64,000 nucleotides of DNA from assembly GCA_963969595.1 (NCBI GenBank), contig OZ018409.1:30517282-30581281 (forward strand). The letters are read 5' to 3'. Made by a program: the position numbers and the translations under genes. Below are positions 11,462-24,283 of this stretch, piece by piece (the stretch's first letter is position 1; every line of letters begins with the position of its first letter). The notes beneath the pieces are model-generated. The model was not told where the DNA came from. It made no database searches and saw only the letters and a list, made by a program, of their open reading frames with translations. This DNA comes from Neckera pumila (taxonomy: Eukaryota; Streptophyta; Bryopsida; Hypnales; Neckeraceae).

Positions 11462-14400
11462 AGGTTTCGTTCTCAGACACCCTATTTTCGAAGCTTTTGT
11501 TCTGAATGGGAAACTGAAGTTCAGGACAACATTTAAACTGTATTTTATGCACAATTAATTAGTTGGAGCATCTCTTTCTTTATATTATTTTCCCGTCTCT
11601 CAATGTTTATAATGTTTTGAGTGAAACTCCTTGCAGCGTTAAAAGCCACATTGGAAATCTATTGCGTGCTAAATCTCCTTTTCAGTTTGTTGAATGTTTT
11701 CTATGTGTCGTGTGAGGGTTTCTTTCTCCTTGGTCCATTCTGCCTGGACGAGCGAGAAAGTTAACTCTCTTAGATAGTCTCTGGTTGAATGATTTACCAT
11801 TAGAGGGTTTAAGGTATGTTTGCACTTGGTGTTAAAGCCTGTTGTTACTGAGGGTCTTACAAACGAATTTAGACCTGCTTCTGGACTGGAGTCACATTGC
11901 AAACATTACCCCTAACACCAAGTGCAAGCATACCTTTGGGAGGCAAAATGTTCAGCATTTTTAGGATATTTATGTTTGGAATGAGAGAGGTCAAGGTGTT
12001 GCTGATTGTAACCATGTAATGGTGGGCAAAAAGCGTTTTATGAATGATTTTCACGAAAGTTTTTCAAGGTTATAAAGCAAACAAAGAATGCAACTATGCA
12101 TCGTGTCAAAATCATAATTACAGCATCACACCATTACAATATTATTACCTCCATTAGTAAGCACCCTCATTAGTAGGTAAATTTTTTGAATTTGGTTACT
12201 ACTTTTAATCCTTGAAGGACATGGATCTTCTTTACCAAGATACTCCAAAGTGCTTTGATTATTGGACCAAGAGGTGCATTCTTGTTCTTACAGTGACCAA
12301 TGAAGTCATGCATTAGACACTTTTGGACCAACACGTTCATTATAGTGATCAACAAAGTCATCCATCAAAAGCTTTTGGTTCCTCAGCATCTTTTAAGGAT
12401 TAAAATGAATTATTTGTGAAAAAGAAAACTTAACTTTACACATGCATCTTTTAATTCACCCTCCTTTTGGTATTGTGGATTGACTTGTTGCAAATCAAGG
12501 AATATAGTTGCATGTACTAAAGTTGATAGAATGTTTATAAAAAAAGGCATTGTACATATCATGTGTCTTTTGTTTCATAAATCAAATTTAATAAGACCCT
12601 TCAAATTTATTAGAGCTTGATACAATAACTTCAAATTCAATAAAACACATTTTGTAAGATCCAAAAAAAATTGTAGTTTTAGTTTTTTTAATATATATAA
12701 TTATATTTTCTTAATAATTTTACTTTTTAATCAATGCATGGAATATGAAATGTGTCAAAATTGTCTTTTTATATTTTAAGAAGGATTCTTTTTTAAACAA
12801 ATATAACCCCTTCCACTTGAGTCATCGTCTCCACTTGTTGTACATGCCAAGTGTTTTTTTTTATGTGATTCTCTTATCAAGTGGTTTTGACATGACAATG
12901 GTCTTTAAAAATACTAATGTGGAACAAAGGTCACAAGCATTTAGTTTATGTAATAGGAGATGATAGAATACTGAGGTTTGAAATTGATATAAAGAGTTTA
13001 TTCATATTATAGTATACATGGTTAGTTTAGGAAATAGTTGTGGTTTGCAAATTTTGTATATTTTATTAAACTCTAAAAATTTGGTTTCAATTCAAATTTA
13101 ATAAAATCTTCAAGAAATTTATATGAAATTATCATATAAATTTTTTTTATTGCCTTTTTGAAAATGATTTTAGAGATAATATAGCTAAATAATGAGAATT
13201 CTATAATAGTTTAAAACATATAATGTGATTTAAAAAAAATCAACAATGATAAATCCTACTTCGAAATAGCTAATTATCAAGAAATCTCAATTAAATTTAG
13301 TTAGAATTAGCTAGAATTAGTATTGAGATAGAATTAGAATTTTAAAATTGGTTGAGCTATCTAAGACACAAATTTTAAATCACTTATTTCAAATAATGTG
13401 TTGTCAAATGATACAATTCAAAAGTCACTTAGAAGAATTGAGTTGAAAATTATAAAAGAAATGAATGTCATTCCTTTTCAAAATTAATGAAAGTCAAATT
13501 CTTGCTCTAAAATTATATATAAAAGAATTCTATATGACAAACCAATTCATTACAAATACAATGCATTGAAACATTTTGTTTTTTCAACTATTCTATAAAT
13601 AATTTCAAGTGAACAATTTCAAGTGCACTTTATCTGATTTATTTTTAATAGAATTTCCTATGAATCTTGATTAAAAAAAGCTCTTGAATAAAGGGTCTTT
13701 ATACAATTTTGACAACTTGAATTCTTTTTACTTTTGCAGTTCTTACTTTATTTTTAGAAATATAAAACTCAAGATTTTGAAGACATATGTAAAGCATAGA
13801 TTGAAAAATATATATATCAAAAATTTTCATTGCAACTACATGCAAAGATTTATAGTCTCAATGCAAGTAATATTTTTTTTATTAAATTCAAAAAATATTG
13901 TAATATGTTATAAATCCATAATTGATTTGTCATTTTTTTATTTAAAGGAAAAAAATATAAAAAGCTAATAGTAGATGAAATCATTTCTTATAATTATTTA
14001 TCTACAAAATATACAATATATTGAGGCATATTATAAATTGAATAAAAAGTTTAAGCAACTTAAATATTCCAATGTTAGCTTCATATTAAATTAATGAAAA
14101 AAAAATTCGGGTTTCAAACAATTTTGAACAAGCGATAGCAATGCCATTTTAATTCAAAGTTTTTGTCCAATTTTAATTTATTAGTTCTCAAGTAGGGCAG
14201 GTTGAACAACTATAGTGAAATATCTTTTGCAGTAGTTTAGTATAATATGTTAATTTAGAACTATCCACATATATGTAATTAGGAGGATGTCAACACATGC
14301 TAATCAATTATTCCTTCTATCCAATGTTAGGAGAATTTTCATACTAAAATTTCCATAGATCACAAAGCAACTTCAATTTTCATTTGAGACTTCAATACTT

Positions 14401-16600
14401 TGAAATTACTATATACAGTATCACATTCAAAAGAATTTATACAAATCTTCATATTAACCTTTGAGAAATAAAACATGTGTGGAATTGGAATAAGGTTATA
14501 CCTTCATGAATGTCAAATTCAACATAAATTAAATCTTCTTCTTCTTTTTAATAAAAATGCCACATGTCATCTTCTAATTGGTGCAAGATGACATGGATCT
14601 TTCAAAATCTAACATGTCAAAATTTCATTTCCGCACTAATCCTCCTAAAGTAGCTACATCTAAAATGAACCACTCTTCAAAATCGATCCCTATTTTTAAA
14701 GGGAAAATGAATAAGGAAGATTTTCCAAATGGTGCACATTACATAAGGACAAGTATTATATGGAACTGGAGACCATTTTGAGTAGCATGCAACTCTATTC
14801 TATAGAAGTAGCAACCTTACAAGTGGTCAATTTAAGATACTTTTTTAGTTTTTTCTTCTTCTTCATAACATGTTTTGATACCACTTGTATCATTTCTCCA
14901 TACACATAAGATATTGGCATCATCTATATGACACTTTTAGCACCCTAGCATATAATTTGCATCTTTGAAAATTTGAAATTAATTCACAATGCGTCTAAAA
15001 TATATGAAACAACTTGCACTTTGATTCACAGGCCTTTTACTAATGTACACAAAATGTTGTTTGTTTTCTACATCATATCAAGTACACGACAGATCTTATT
15101 GGTGCTATTTTAGGTGTAGTTACCTTACACGGTAGAATCTAAAACCAACCAAATAAAGATTTTGGACCTCTCTTTAGACCTCTATTTAGAATGACTACGA
15201 AAACAACTAAATACAATCCCACTTCATCCCATTCCTAAATTCACCTCTTCTTCATTCTAAAATCTCAATTTAGTAGTCATCTTTATAAGATTTGTACCCT
15301 AGACAACTTTGGATCTAGATTCTAAAAAGAGCATAGAATATACTTTGTGATACAATGTGTACACAAAATAGTGAAATTAGGATGCACTATACTAATTTCT
15401 CAACATTTTGATACTATATAGATATTTTACATTACAACACAAAGAAGCCGTACTTTTAAATTAGGTTTTGTTGTAATGGAGGACTCATAAACCTCTAAGG
15501 TAGTATGCTTTTAAAGCAACCATTTAAGCCTACCTAACTCATGATTGACGGTAGAACATACTTCAAGCAACATGTTAGCCCTTCCTAGATAGGGGTCGCA
15601 ATTAGAACACGGTTGGTTTTAGGTGTAGTTACCTTATATGAAAATTCAAATATTTATGTAAATGTTTGTTGCCTCTGATGGCTTGTAAAGTGACTATCTT
15701 GAAATATGGCAAGCTAATTGTGAAGGCAACATAATTTCACTATTCTATATCTAGTACGTGAAGTGAATATACTTAAGTTTTTGTTCGCTAGTTTTCGTCG
15801 CTCCTTGGGAAGTCGAATCATATGACTCACAAAAGGGGTTGTCATTTGGGTCGTTCCCAGAAGAATGCATTATTAGTCACCATTTGAGTAAATTAAGAGC
15901 TCCAATCAGACAAAATTAGGTCCCAATTAAGTGTGTCAAGGCCTGTGAGTTTGCCTGTGAGTTTCCGTGAGAGAGACTGAACCTAAAGTGTAAGAGTACA
16001 CTTCCTATACACGTCGAATTTCCATAAATGAGTCCTTCCCACAAACAAATCTAAAGAAATTCAAAATAGGATTCACCATGTAACACAGAGAGCGAGTTCC
16101 TCTGCCCAAAGGTTCTGACACTTAAGATTGTGCAGAACACGATTAGGCAGCAACTAAGTTATACGTCAAAGACGAGAAACAGATTTTTATAACCAAACGT
16201 GAAATACGAAGGCAAATTTGACGAACTTTAGTCAAATTCTTGAATCAAGTAATTTGACCTCAAATCTCAGATGAACCATTGTCTCCAGCTGTTGCCATTG
16301 TCAGGAACTATTAGAGGTCAAAACATAGGATTAAGAACCTAGCAAGATACTCTATAGTCTAGCATTGTGGGTAAAATAAAGCACACAGTTCCAGCAAGCC
16401 TTAGTCGTAACCGCCGAAGTCAAGAGGGGTTTACGCAAACCACCAAAGTCTACGGTATGTACTTGCAGATAGTGATCTGTAATAGCTAATCGCTGTAATA
16501 TCAAAAGCCACATTGTTATATAATATAGCATACGTATCATAACATACGTAAAACAAGACAACTTACTTGGACACGACGATAATCGGAAGAAGCGAGCTCG
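11462..16600. other. AT-rich intergenic DNA, no gene recognised
   Basis: About 5 kb with very high A+T, especially 12600-14500. Short open frames (13684-13968, 14578-14781) have low-complexity composition and no family resemblance. A motif AGGTGTAGTTACCTTA occurs twice (about 15112 and 15618). No element ends were found. Confidence 0.55.
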
Positions 16601-16725
16601 TGATCACAAGAAGCCACATGCTATGCAGATTTCAGAAGCACCAACATTGCCGGATGAGCTGAGCAGAAATGTGATGAAAACGATGCAGGAACAATGACAC
16701 CCAAAGGACTGAGGGAAAGTCTGCA

Positions 16726-16865
16726 GTACATCGCAGAAGCCAGGAAGAAGAGCAGGGCAGAGCAGAGCATGCAGTAGTATCGCAGAAGCCAGGAGGAAGA
16801 GCAGAGCAGAGCAGAGCAGAGCATGCAGTGTATCGCAGAAGCCAGGAGGAAGAGCAGAGCAGAGT
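16726..16865. repeat. GCAGAG-rich tandem repeat
   Basis: Three near-identical blocks (ATCGCAGAAGCCAGGA-GAAG followed by AGCAGAGCAGAG runs) lie in tandem at about 16730-16862, downstream of the RSZ coding region. They create Leu/Ala/Cys-rich spurious frames on the minus strand. Confidence 0.7.
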
Positions 16866-17369
16866 ACTGTCGTGCCCTGCCGTTTCAGGCAACCACACCT
16901 CACAAAAACACCAACAAATGGCAACATGCCTGAGTAAGTTCATCATCCTTATGCCAAACAAGGATTTCAAGCATTCACCATTGCCCAAAAAAAACAGCAT
17001 ATTATATAACGAAGATTTTAAAATATACTGAGCAATGTTCAAAATCCATTAACAGAATCCAATAACAAAACCACAACAAGAAAAGGAACTTGTCACAGGT
17101 CGGGAGGCAGCTGAAGCTTCAGCAAAAGATTCAGTCCTACTGAAGCAGCCAGCAAAATTAAATGGACGTCCAAAGCTTTCACAAGTCTAGTATTGTGAGC
17201 TTATGGCAACTCAAAAATTAGTAACAAGCCCACCTCAGCATGCGCTCTAGGACCTGCAGGGGCGTGAAAGTGCAGACAGCAGAAGCAGAAAAGACAGTTT
17301 CCTCACAAACCAACTCCAAGACTTCAGGAGGCACAAAGTGCACCATAAACCTGCAGATGCATGACATCT

Positions 17370-19522
17370 TCAGGGGCTTCTGCTCCTGCTCCGACGGCGA
17401 TCCCGGGAAGCTATCGGGCTTCTGCAAGTCCATTCAATTACATATTGAGTTCGCCATCAAATCTCAATTGCATGCACCAACACAAATGACAACTTCCAAG
17501 ATACGTACATAACAATGACACAAAGATTCAACATACCCATTCAGAACTGGCGATCCACGGCGGTCACGTCTTGGTGGTGGTGATCGACTGGGGCTTCTCC
17601 CACGGCGAACTACAGGCGAGATACTTCTCTGGCGCGGGGAAGATTTGCTCCTTCCCCGAGGACTTCCCCGAGGAGGTGGGCTGGACAGAAAAAAATCAAA
17701 AAAAGACAAGCTATCAAGCCCAGCTCACATGAACGCAAATGTACATACAACTAAGAAAAAGGGAACGTTATCAGAAACATGATCAGTTGTTCCTAAGGGA
17801 GTAAATAATGCGTAAAGAGATGATTGAACCATCAATTTGCTCATATTTTACTAGGAAAGTCCGCAAATGCAACGTACCTGCGAGCACCATAGCCATAGCT
17901 TGGGCTGCGACGATATCGTGGGCTGGCAGAGGAATGGGCCCCATTTTTCACCGTCAGATACCAAGACTGAGGAGACCGTGCGAAAAGTGAAAGAGAACCA
18001 AAAATGAAATATTCATAAAATCCAGAGTAACCACTGAAGGACCGTGATTTCATGGATTTTAATAGACCTACGTACTTGATCATACTATGAAGGATATAAT
18101 TCAGAAGGGGCTGAATTTTAGATCAACACAGTCACTGAAGAACATTGCAAGCGCAGATCAAAAGTACAGAAAAAAGAACCGAAAAAAGTCCCTACATGAC
18201 GCACTCAAAAGGCGAAGAAAAACAAGGTTCAATTAGGGCCTCTTGGTTCTCCAGGGTGGGTTGAGATGAGAAGGAGGGTGACGGTACCTTCGGGCACCGT
18301 AGCTTGGGCTGCGACGGTATCTTGGGCTAGCACGAGGGCTCTTACCACGGCCGCCAGTGCCCAATCCTCCAGCCCCAATACGAAGGCGGCATTCTCGTGC
18401 AAAATGACCAGGCTCTCCACATTCGTAGCACTTCATGTCATCCCCTCCACGACCACGAGGCCCACCGCCTCCGCCTGAGCTGCGAGAGAGCTCAACTCGC
18501 CAACCATTCTTGCCTGTACGGCAAAAACCGCATGAAAGGCAATTTTATACTTCAATCGCCTAAAAAAGTTATTTAAGGTGTGCAAGAGCAGCCTTAATGT
18601 TCTGTGACCCCTTACAACAGCTCCAGGACCACTCACTACGGACTTACCATCCAAAACCCGAATTGCATCTCGAGCATCTCGTATGTCATCGAACTCCACA
18701 AAAGCAAACCCCGCCGGTTTCCGGGCGACCCAGACACTGTGTCACCAGATACATACAACAATGGCATCAAAACCATGATGAGGCACATACCATTCAAGTC
18801 ACGTATGGCATCATCTGCATCTCTTCGATCTTCAAATTCGATAAAAGCAAAGCCCGGCGGTTTGCGTCCCACCCATACACTGAAATCCATGGGTCAGACA
18901 GCCAGAAAGACTTTCAGCAGCATACCTTCAAAATGAAAAATCAACAGCCCTCCCTGCATGTGCTTCCCCAAACAGCCACTACAATACATCCTAAATCCCA
19001 CTCAACATAAAACTCCATTACGACCAAAATACATTATAAAATATATTGCACATCCTCGATAACGGCATTCGTTCACAAGATCCGATCCACAACACCTTTC
19101 ATTAAAATCCACTCCTACAGCCAAAAAACTTCACCACGCATCAACATCGCTCAAAACCCCATAAATAAAAAAACTCGAAAATCATCCAAAAACACGAAAC
19201 CATAAACCGAACAGGAAAAATCAAAATCACCAACGAATCTCCAAAATAGGTTCTTTACCCACCACGGCAAAATAGGCGGAACATTCAAAAAAGGAAAATA
19301 AAAGGGGGGGGGGGGGGGGACCGAAACCCTCACCCAACAACAAACCCTCATCGTCCCCACATATCCCAACAAAACGAGGTGACTCTCTTTCTGAAGGCGC
19401 CAACAGAACAGAAGCGGGAAGATAAAAACGAACCTGCGAAGCACGCCGTAGACGCGGAACTCATCCTCAAGCTCGCGCTCGGTGGCGCGCGGGTCCAAGT
19501 TGCCGACGTAAACACGCGACAT
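17370..19522 (-). CDS. RSZ22: RSZ22-type serine/arginine-rich splicing factor
   Basis: Six-exon model, phases consistent: 19522-19434, 18879-18791 (or alternative 18736-18648), 18513-18288, 17922-17878, 17680-17537 and 17421-17370, giving 214 residues. Exon 1 encodes RNP2 ([20 protein letters not shown]). Exon 2 encodes the RNP1 half of the RRM ([12 protein letters not shown]). Exon 3 has [16 protein letters not shown], a Gly-rich hinge and one CCHC zinc knuckle [14 protein letters not shown]. Exons 3-6 supply an RS/SP-rich tail ending [11 protein letters not shown]. One knuckle plus one RRM defines the plant RSZ (9G8/SRSF7-like) subfamily, nuclear pre-mRNA splicing regulators that work through their phosphorylated RS tail. 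Intron 1 contains a G17 run at about 19303-19319. Two exon duplications are described separately. Subfamily membership is firm; the exact orthologue is not. Confidence 0.9.
17878..17922 (-). other. 45-nt in-frame RS exon duplicating the end of exon 3
   Basis: This small exon encodes [14 protein letters not shown], a near copy of the last 14 residues of exon 3 ([12 protein letters not shown]). It has good splice sites, and both it and exon 3 end in AG at the same phase before GTAC. At 45 nt it can be skipped without changing the frame. Confidence 0.65.
18648..18879 (-). other. Duplicated 89-nt RRM exons, candidate mutually exclusive pair
   Basis: Exon 2a (18879-18791) reads [20 protein letters not shown]...; exon 2b (18736-18648) reads [20 protein letters not shown].... 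Both are exactly 89 nt, both start after AG with the same TGT(A/C)TGGGT and end with a G before GT(A/T)(A/T)GT, so either joins exon 1 and exon 3 in frame. Including both or neither shifts the frame. The gap between them is only 54 nt, shorter than introns plants usually splice efficiently. Confidence 0.8.
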
Positions 19523-19734
19523 GGCGCGCGACAAGAAGAGCGCGCAAGACGCCGCAGCGGCAGAAAAAAAGAAGGGCAAAACAAGAAGAAGCAGAAGAAG
19601 AATTTTAAGGACAATACTAAGAAGAAGACGGAGCTCTCCTAGGCAGCTCCGCTGCAAGACCAGAAGCACAAAGACAGGAAGACACGGGCCAGAGAAAGAA
19701 ATTGGAGACGAGGGAAGGGTAGACGAGCCGGAGG

Positions 19735-19743
19735 AAACCCTAA
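19735..19743 (+). promoter_or_regulatory. Telo-box in the RSZ leader
   Basis: AAACCCTAA lies about 0.2 kb upstream of the RSZ start codon. Telo-boxes are known promoter and leader elements of plant translation- and RNA-related genes. Function here is inferred. Confidence 0.4.
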
Positions 19744-20279
19744 AGAGGCACACTGTAGAGATGCTGACTCATTTCTTCAACTGAACGTTCACTTAATTCT
19801 TAACTTAACCCTTGACCCCGCCTTAAGGTAACCGCAGGGTGGTTCACTTAACCGCCCTACGCGAGGGCTGGTCAGATTCAGACATAAATGCCGTATTTCT
19901 TGAAATATCTTAAGTTTTGGAATACCATATTAACCCACAATCAACTCAAAAGAGGCAGTAACTGCCTACCCACAATTTCAAAACCTAAGGATTCTGGAGG
20001 CATTAGAGAAAATTTCAGGCTGCTCCAAAGTAATCGAGGTAGGAGGCTTGAATTCCATTCAGGCATATAGAACCGCCCCTATAAATGGTATTGGAATGGA
20101 TTGGAGGTGGTTCTTGAATTGGTCTTCATTGTCATTAAATGAATCAAGAAAAATACTATTCATTATTGCAAGAACCAATCAGTCTCCTTTCTTTTCCCAT
20201 TTCTTTTTAGAAGTTGCAGTGAATACTTTATGAAAGACCTAGGATCACAACTAGGGACCTATGACACATCTAGATTGAA

Positions 20280-20440
20280 AATTCATAACTAATTCAAAAA
20301 TGATTCCAAAAATATGAAACAACTTGGGTTAGATGCCAATTCTTCTTCTCTTTCAAGAAAAATATATTCAAAAATGTTTTGAGCAGTTTCACTTGTCCAA
20401 AATTAAGTTCTGGTGCTTAGATGGTTGGTTAATGAACGGA
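20280..20440 (+). repeat. Dispersed repeat, related to 35040-35200
   Basis: Blocks such as AATATGAAAC(A/G)(A/G)CTTGGGTTAGATG and the following AAAAATATTC stretch recur at 35040-35200 in the same orientation. No terminal repeats or frame were identified. Confidence 0.5.
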
Positions 20441-20585
20441 CTACCTTACCCTAAATTTGATTTTTTGGGGGTGAAAATTTTATTTTTCCCCTATTCTTGC
20501 GCAGCTGAAATTGTAGTGACAGTGTCGCAAAAAACCAAGTTTTATAAATTAATAATTTATTAAAAAAAAAAACGTAAAATTTGAC

Positions 20586-20899
20586 TACTAGAAGAAAACT
20601 GCATTTTATATATCAAAAACCGCGTTTTACTTGTCAAATTTGCATTTGACTTGATAGAAACTGTGTTGTACTCAACAGAAAGTATGGAGGGAATTTTGTT
20701 TAGTTCTCCCTTTATAACACAAAATTCTGCGTTCCAACGTTTCAATACAAAATTTGACAAGTAAAACACAAAATTTTGTGTTAGAATGCAAAATTCTGCA
20801 TTATGAAGGGAAACCTCAACAAAATCCCTTCCATACATTTTTGTTGAATAAAATTTTTTGACAAGTTTTTGACGAGTACAACGCAGTTTTCTTCTAGTG
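20586..20899. mobile_element. Short inverted-repeat MITE with (C/T)ACTAGAAGAAAACTGC ends
   Basis: The left TACTAGAAGAAAACTGC and right GCAGTTTTCTTCTAGTG are inverted copies about 310 bp apart, with internal inverted pieces built on AAATTTTG and GCATTTTA. A second element at 21606 shares the CACTAGAAGAAA start. Relation to CACTA elements is inference; no clear target duplication was found. Confidence 0.55.
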
Positions 20900-21176
20900 G
20901 GCTATTTTAGTGAGTAGTCAACCTCTCTGAATGCTCATCGGGGGACTTTTTCAAACTGACAGACCAAGCTTGGAAATAGTTTGGCCTGTCAATTTGGAGC
21001 ATCCCTCTGGAGGGCTCAAAATTTCTGTAATGTAGACAAGACTTTTTCTGGTTTAGGATAAACATGATAAAAAACACCAAACCGCAATGAATTGGATAGA
21101 TCTACCCATACCAATTGAAATCCACGTGAATGTTTGGGGTTCCACAATAAATTTTGTGCCATTTGACCATCCCAAT

Positions 21177-21461
21177 CATTAGGAAAAATTTCAGCCCACC
21201 AAAAGGCCGCTAAGAAATTGATTTACGGGACCCCTTTGGTGCAATTTCAGAATGAATAAAAAAATACTTTTTCTTAAAAAAATATTAAAAAAATAAAATT
21301 TTGATATGGCACTACAAGTGCCATGTCAGCATCCAATATTTAAATATTAAAAAAATATTAAAAAATAAAAATAATAATTTTTGATTTTGATTTTTTTCCA
21401 TAATTGCACCGGGCGGGTGCAGAACTCACGGCCTTCTGGAGGACTAAAATTTTTCCTAATG
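21177..21461. mobile_element. CATTA-family MITE
   Basis: The ends CATTAGGAAAAATTT and AAATTTTTCCTAATG are inverted repeats 285 bp apart, with subterminal CAGCCCACCAAAAGGCC matching GGCCTTCTGGAGGAC. Relatives lie at 23045, 25367, 28980, 29614 and 41281. No coding capacity. Confidence 0.65.
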
Positions 21462-21605
21462 TTAGATATTATAATGCATCTCTATGTATTTTCAATACAT
21501 ATGTCGTTTATTTTTTCAACCCCTAAACCGCATGCCAGCACAAAATTTCCCGGTTTTTGTACCAATATATTCGTTTTTAAATTCTCTACACTTATCCCCT
21601 TTCAT

Positions 21606-21789
21606 CACTAGAAGAAATTTGGGTTAATCTAGTTATATATTTTCGGTACATAACACACAACTATATTGAAAATAACGCAGGTTTGCAAAACTATGACTAA
21701 AATAATGCTAAAATTATATTATTTTAAACACAATTGTGTGTTATTTAACAAAATCACATCAACTAGATTAACGCAAATATCTTCTAGTA
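21606..21789. mobile_element. 184-bp MITE with CACTAGAAGA ends
   Basis: The left CACTAGAAGAAATTTGGG continues into TTAATCTAGTT; the right half has CTAGATTAACGCAAATATCTTCTAGTA. The inverted repeats are about 28 nt with a few mismatches. It shares its first dozen bases with the element at 20586. Confidence 0.55.
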
Positions 21790-23044
21790 AGGGCATCCAA
21801 CCTCAAATTCATTTTTCAAACTCTAGCTGCCAATTAATGAAATAGTGTCAGTTTCAACCAAAAAGTTGACTAAACCTTAATGGGTTAAACAAAATGTCCA
21901 AAACATTGCAAATTTTTTTTTTCAATAGTGCCTAGTCTTTGGACTATTTTTAAACTTTTGTAAGACATTTCAAAAGGTAACATTTTCAAGTGGAAAATTG
22001 TTAAAACATGTATTTAATAATTATCATTTGTTTGAAAAGACAATACATAGCAATAAAAAATACATCATTTAAGAAATTAAGAAAAGTCACAATTGTCAAG
22101 ACAAGAGAGGGATGTGGTAGATGAAAACCAAAAAAATTAATAGCCAATAGTTTTGAAATAAAAAGTGATTTTCAACTTGGTGAAACCATTCAACATTGAA
22201 AAGTAAAGTATTTTGGCAATTCTATTGATGAATTTGGCCTTCATGTACAATTGAAACCTAAATGGGCCCGAATAAGAAATCGAATATTCACTTGTTCATA
22301 TTATTAAATTGACGAATTTTTTTATTATAGATCTTGATGTAAATCAAAAGAATATACTAGACTCTTTCTTTATGTAATTTTAGAACATTGTATGAATATA
22401 TATAGTTTGTATGAATATATATAGTGAGACTTGGAAGTTGGATTTGGAAGTTGCAAAAAATCATTGATTGAATTGGAAATTGCAAAGCCATTGGCGAATT
22501 GGGAAGTTGCAATGGTGGGGCTTCTGCTTTTTGGAAGAGCAAAAGGGCCCTCTTCTAGCGTTGGTTGATAATAGTATGGGTTTTCACAATTATGGCATCG
22601 AGCTTGTAAATTTGCATGTAGTTTGTGCGTGCTACACAAATTGGCAATGTTAACACTAAATTAACAATAATGTTTGGTTTATGCAAATTCCTTAGAATTC
22701 ACTTAGAAAAGAGCTTATAATTGTGTTTCTAGATTGTTTTTTTGTAATTGTTGAACTCCTCCAAGATGACAACAAGAGCTTCGTAGTAAGCAAATAAGCA
22801 ATAGCAAATGTACCTTAACCTTTAGAGAACAGGCCTATAACCACTGATTTCAAACCGCGCTACCCATTGCTTTGTTTGCTTCCATTTTGCATATGAATGA
22901 AAAATTTTATATTTATTTTTCAAAGATGAAGTCATAAGTCTTCTGCAAGTCATAAAAAATTTGAATTTTGTTGGGGAAATTTGAAAATATTGTGAAGTTT
23001 TTAAGACAAAAATGAAGAAATTTCATATAAAATATAGACCTAAA
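21790..23044. other. AT-rich intergenic DNA, no gene seen
   Basis: Low-complexity AT-rich sequence with a repeated ATGAATATATATAGT at about 22391-22425. Short frames around 22357-22653 overlap on both strands and resemble nothing known. Confidence 0.5.
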
Positions 23045-23344
23045 CATTAGATGAGATTTTGGGGTCTTGGAGGGCTCTGAGTTCCCTTGCTGTCTGCTGC
23101 GTTCCCAGACTGCAGGAACGCAGCAGCAGCAGCTGGCTGACGTGGTCAAGCGACTGCCACGTCATTTGTTGAAAAAAAAAAAAAAAAATGTTTTGCTTAA
23201 AATGATATATTGGTAAGAACTTTTTTTTTTTTTTTTTTTGAAATTTTTTTTTTCTAACACACCTGTACCGGCGTTTATTGAATTTGGGCAGATCAGGGAA
23301 CAAGCCTGAAACGGCCCTCCAAGACCCCAAAATATCATCTAATG
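23045..23344. mobile_element. CATTA-family MITE, complete copy
   Basis: The ends CATTAGATGAGATTTTGGGG and CCCCAAAATATCATCTAATG are inverted and 300 bp apart, continuing into TCTTGGAGGGC / GCCCTCCAAGA. The interior holds GCAG-rich and poly-A/T stretches. A related half copy starts at 25367, and 41281-41525 shows the same interior reversed. Confidence 0.7.
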
Positions 23345-24283
23345 ATCTAAATTATTATTATTTTTTAAACATATGACCTTCAAGGACCACAACAAGACTA
23401 ATATGACATGGCATCTATATCAAAAATATTGCATTTGTGACCAAAGGATACTTCTCCACTTAGGTATTGATCAACAGTGAAAATGCAGCTAAGGGAGACC
23501 AACCTAATTTAATTAATTACCAAATTCTATCATTCTACTTTTGGCCCCTGCCACTTCCGCCTAGAAAAAACTCCAAATTCATTCATTTTTTGACAAAATC
23601 AATGCATCAATGCCAACAAGGAGTAATATGCAAATCCTATATTGGTGAGTACTAAAATGCCATTAGATAAAGGGAAAGGCAATTATGCGTAGTTTATGGG
23701 ACATTTATGACTCCACGCTTGTAGGCGATTTTGTAATTTTAGGGCAAACCACTTTATAAATTCAAAAGAATTATGAATTTAATAAAAAAGTTATAATTTT
23801 ATTTGGGTTTGATTCACGAAACAAGCACACACCTGTGAAAAATATGTGCCCCTCTTGGAGTAGGCCCAAAGATATTTACATTGAATAGGTGTTTTAAATT
23901 GGACCAGAAAAATCAAAGGGGACTTACCTCCAATAGTGAATGCATGCAGAATGTAACCAATGAATATGTGTACATGAACAATAACTGGTGAATATGTGTA
24001 ACCAGTGAGCCAATGAACATGTGTAATAATTTGTATAGTGTGAAATGTCAATTAATTAGTATGGTCCCCTTAAAACCCCTATTCAGTGTAGATTGCAAAT
24101 CAAGGTGGTAAAAGGCTTGTCTAGAACCGGTACCTTATCACCACCCTTCCATCACAATGTAGCCCGTATTCACGTCTCCCAAGGTTGCATCTTGGAGTAC
24201 AGACAACCAAAGGTACAATATCTGCTATTCCCAACAGCTTAGAAACGTTTTTCATCGATCGGGCAATTGAATACTATTAACTA
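23345..24283. other. Intergenic DNA, no gene seen
   Basis: AT-rich, no frame with family resemblance. A GAATATGTGTA motif recurs at about 23961-24000. Confidence 0.5.

Noticed and set aside
16604..17042. Leu/Cys/Ala-rich minus-strand frames
   Set aside because: They are products of the GCAGAG-rich tandem repeat and overlap in several frames.
19151..19753. 200-residue minus frame around the RSZ start
   Set aside because: Only the segment from 19522 to 19434 is RSZ coding; the rest is leader and intron 1 read through, including a poly-C/G tract.
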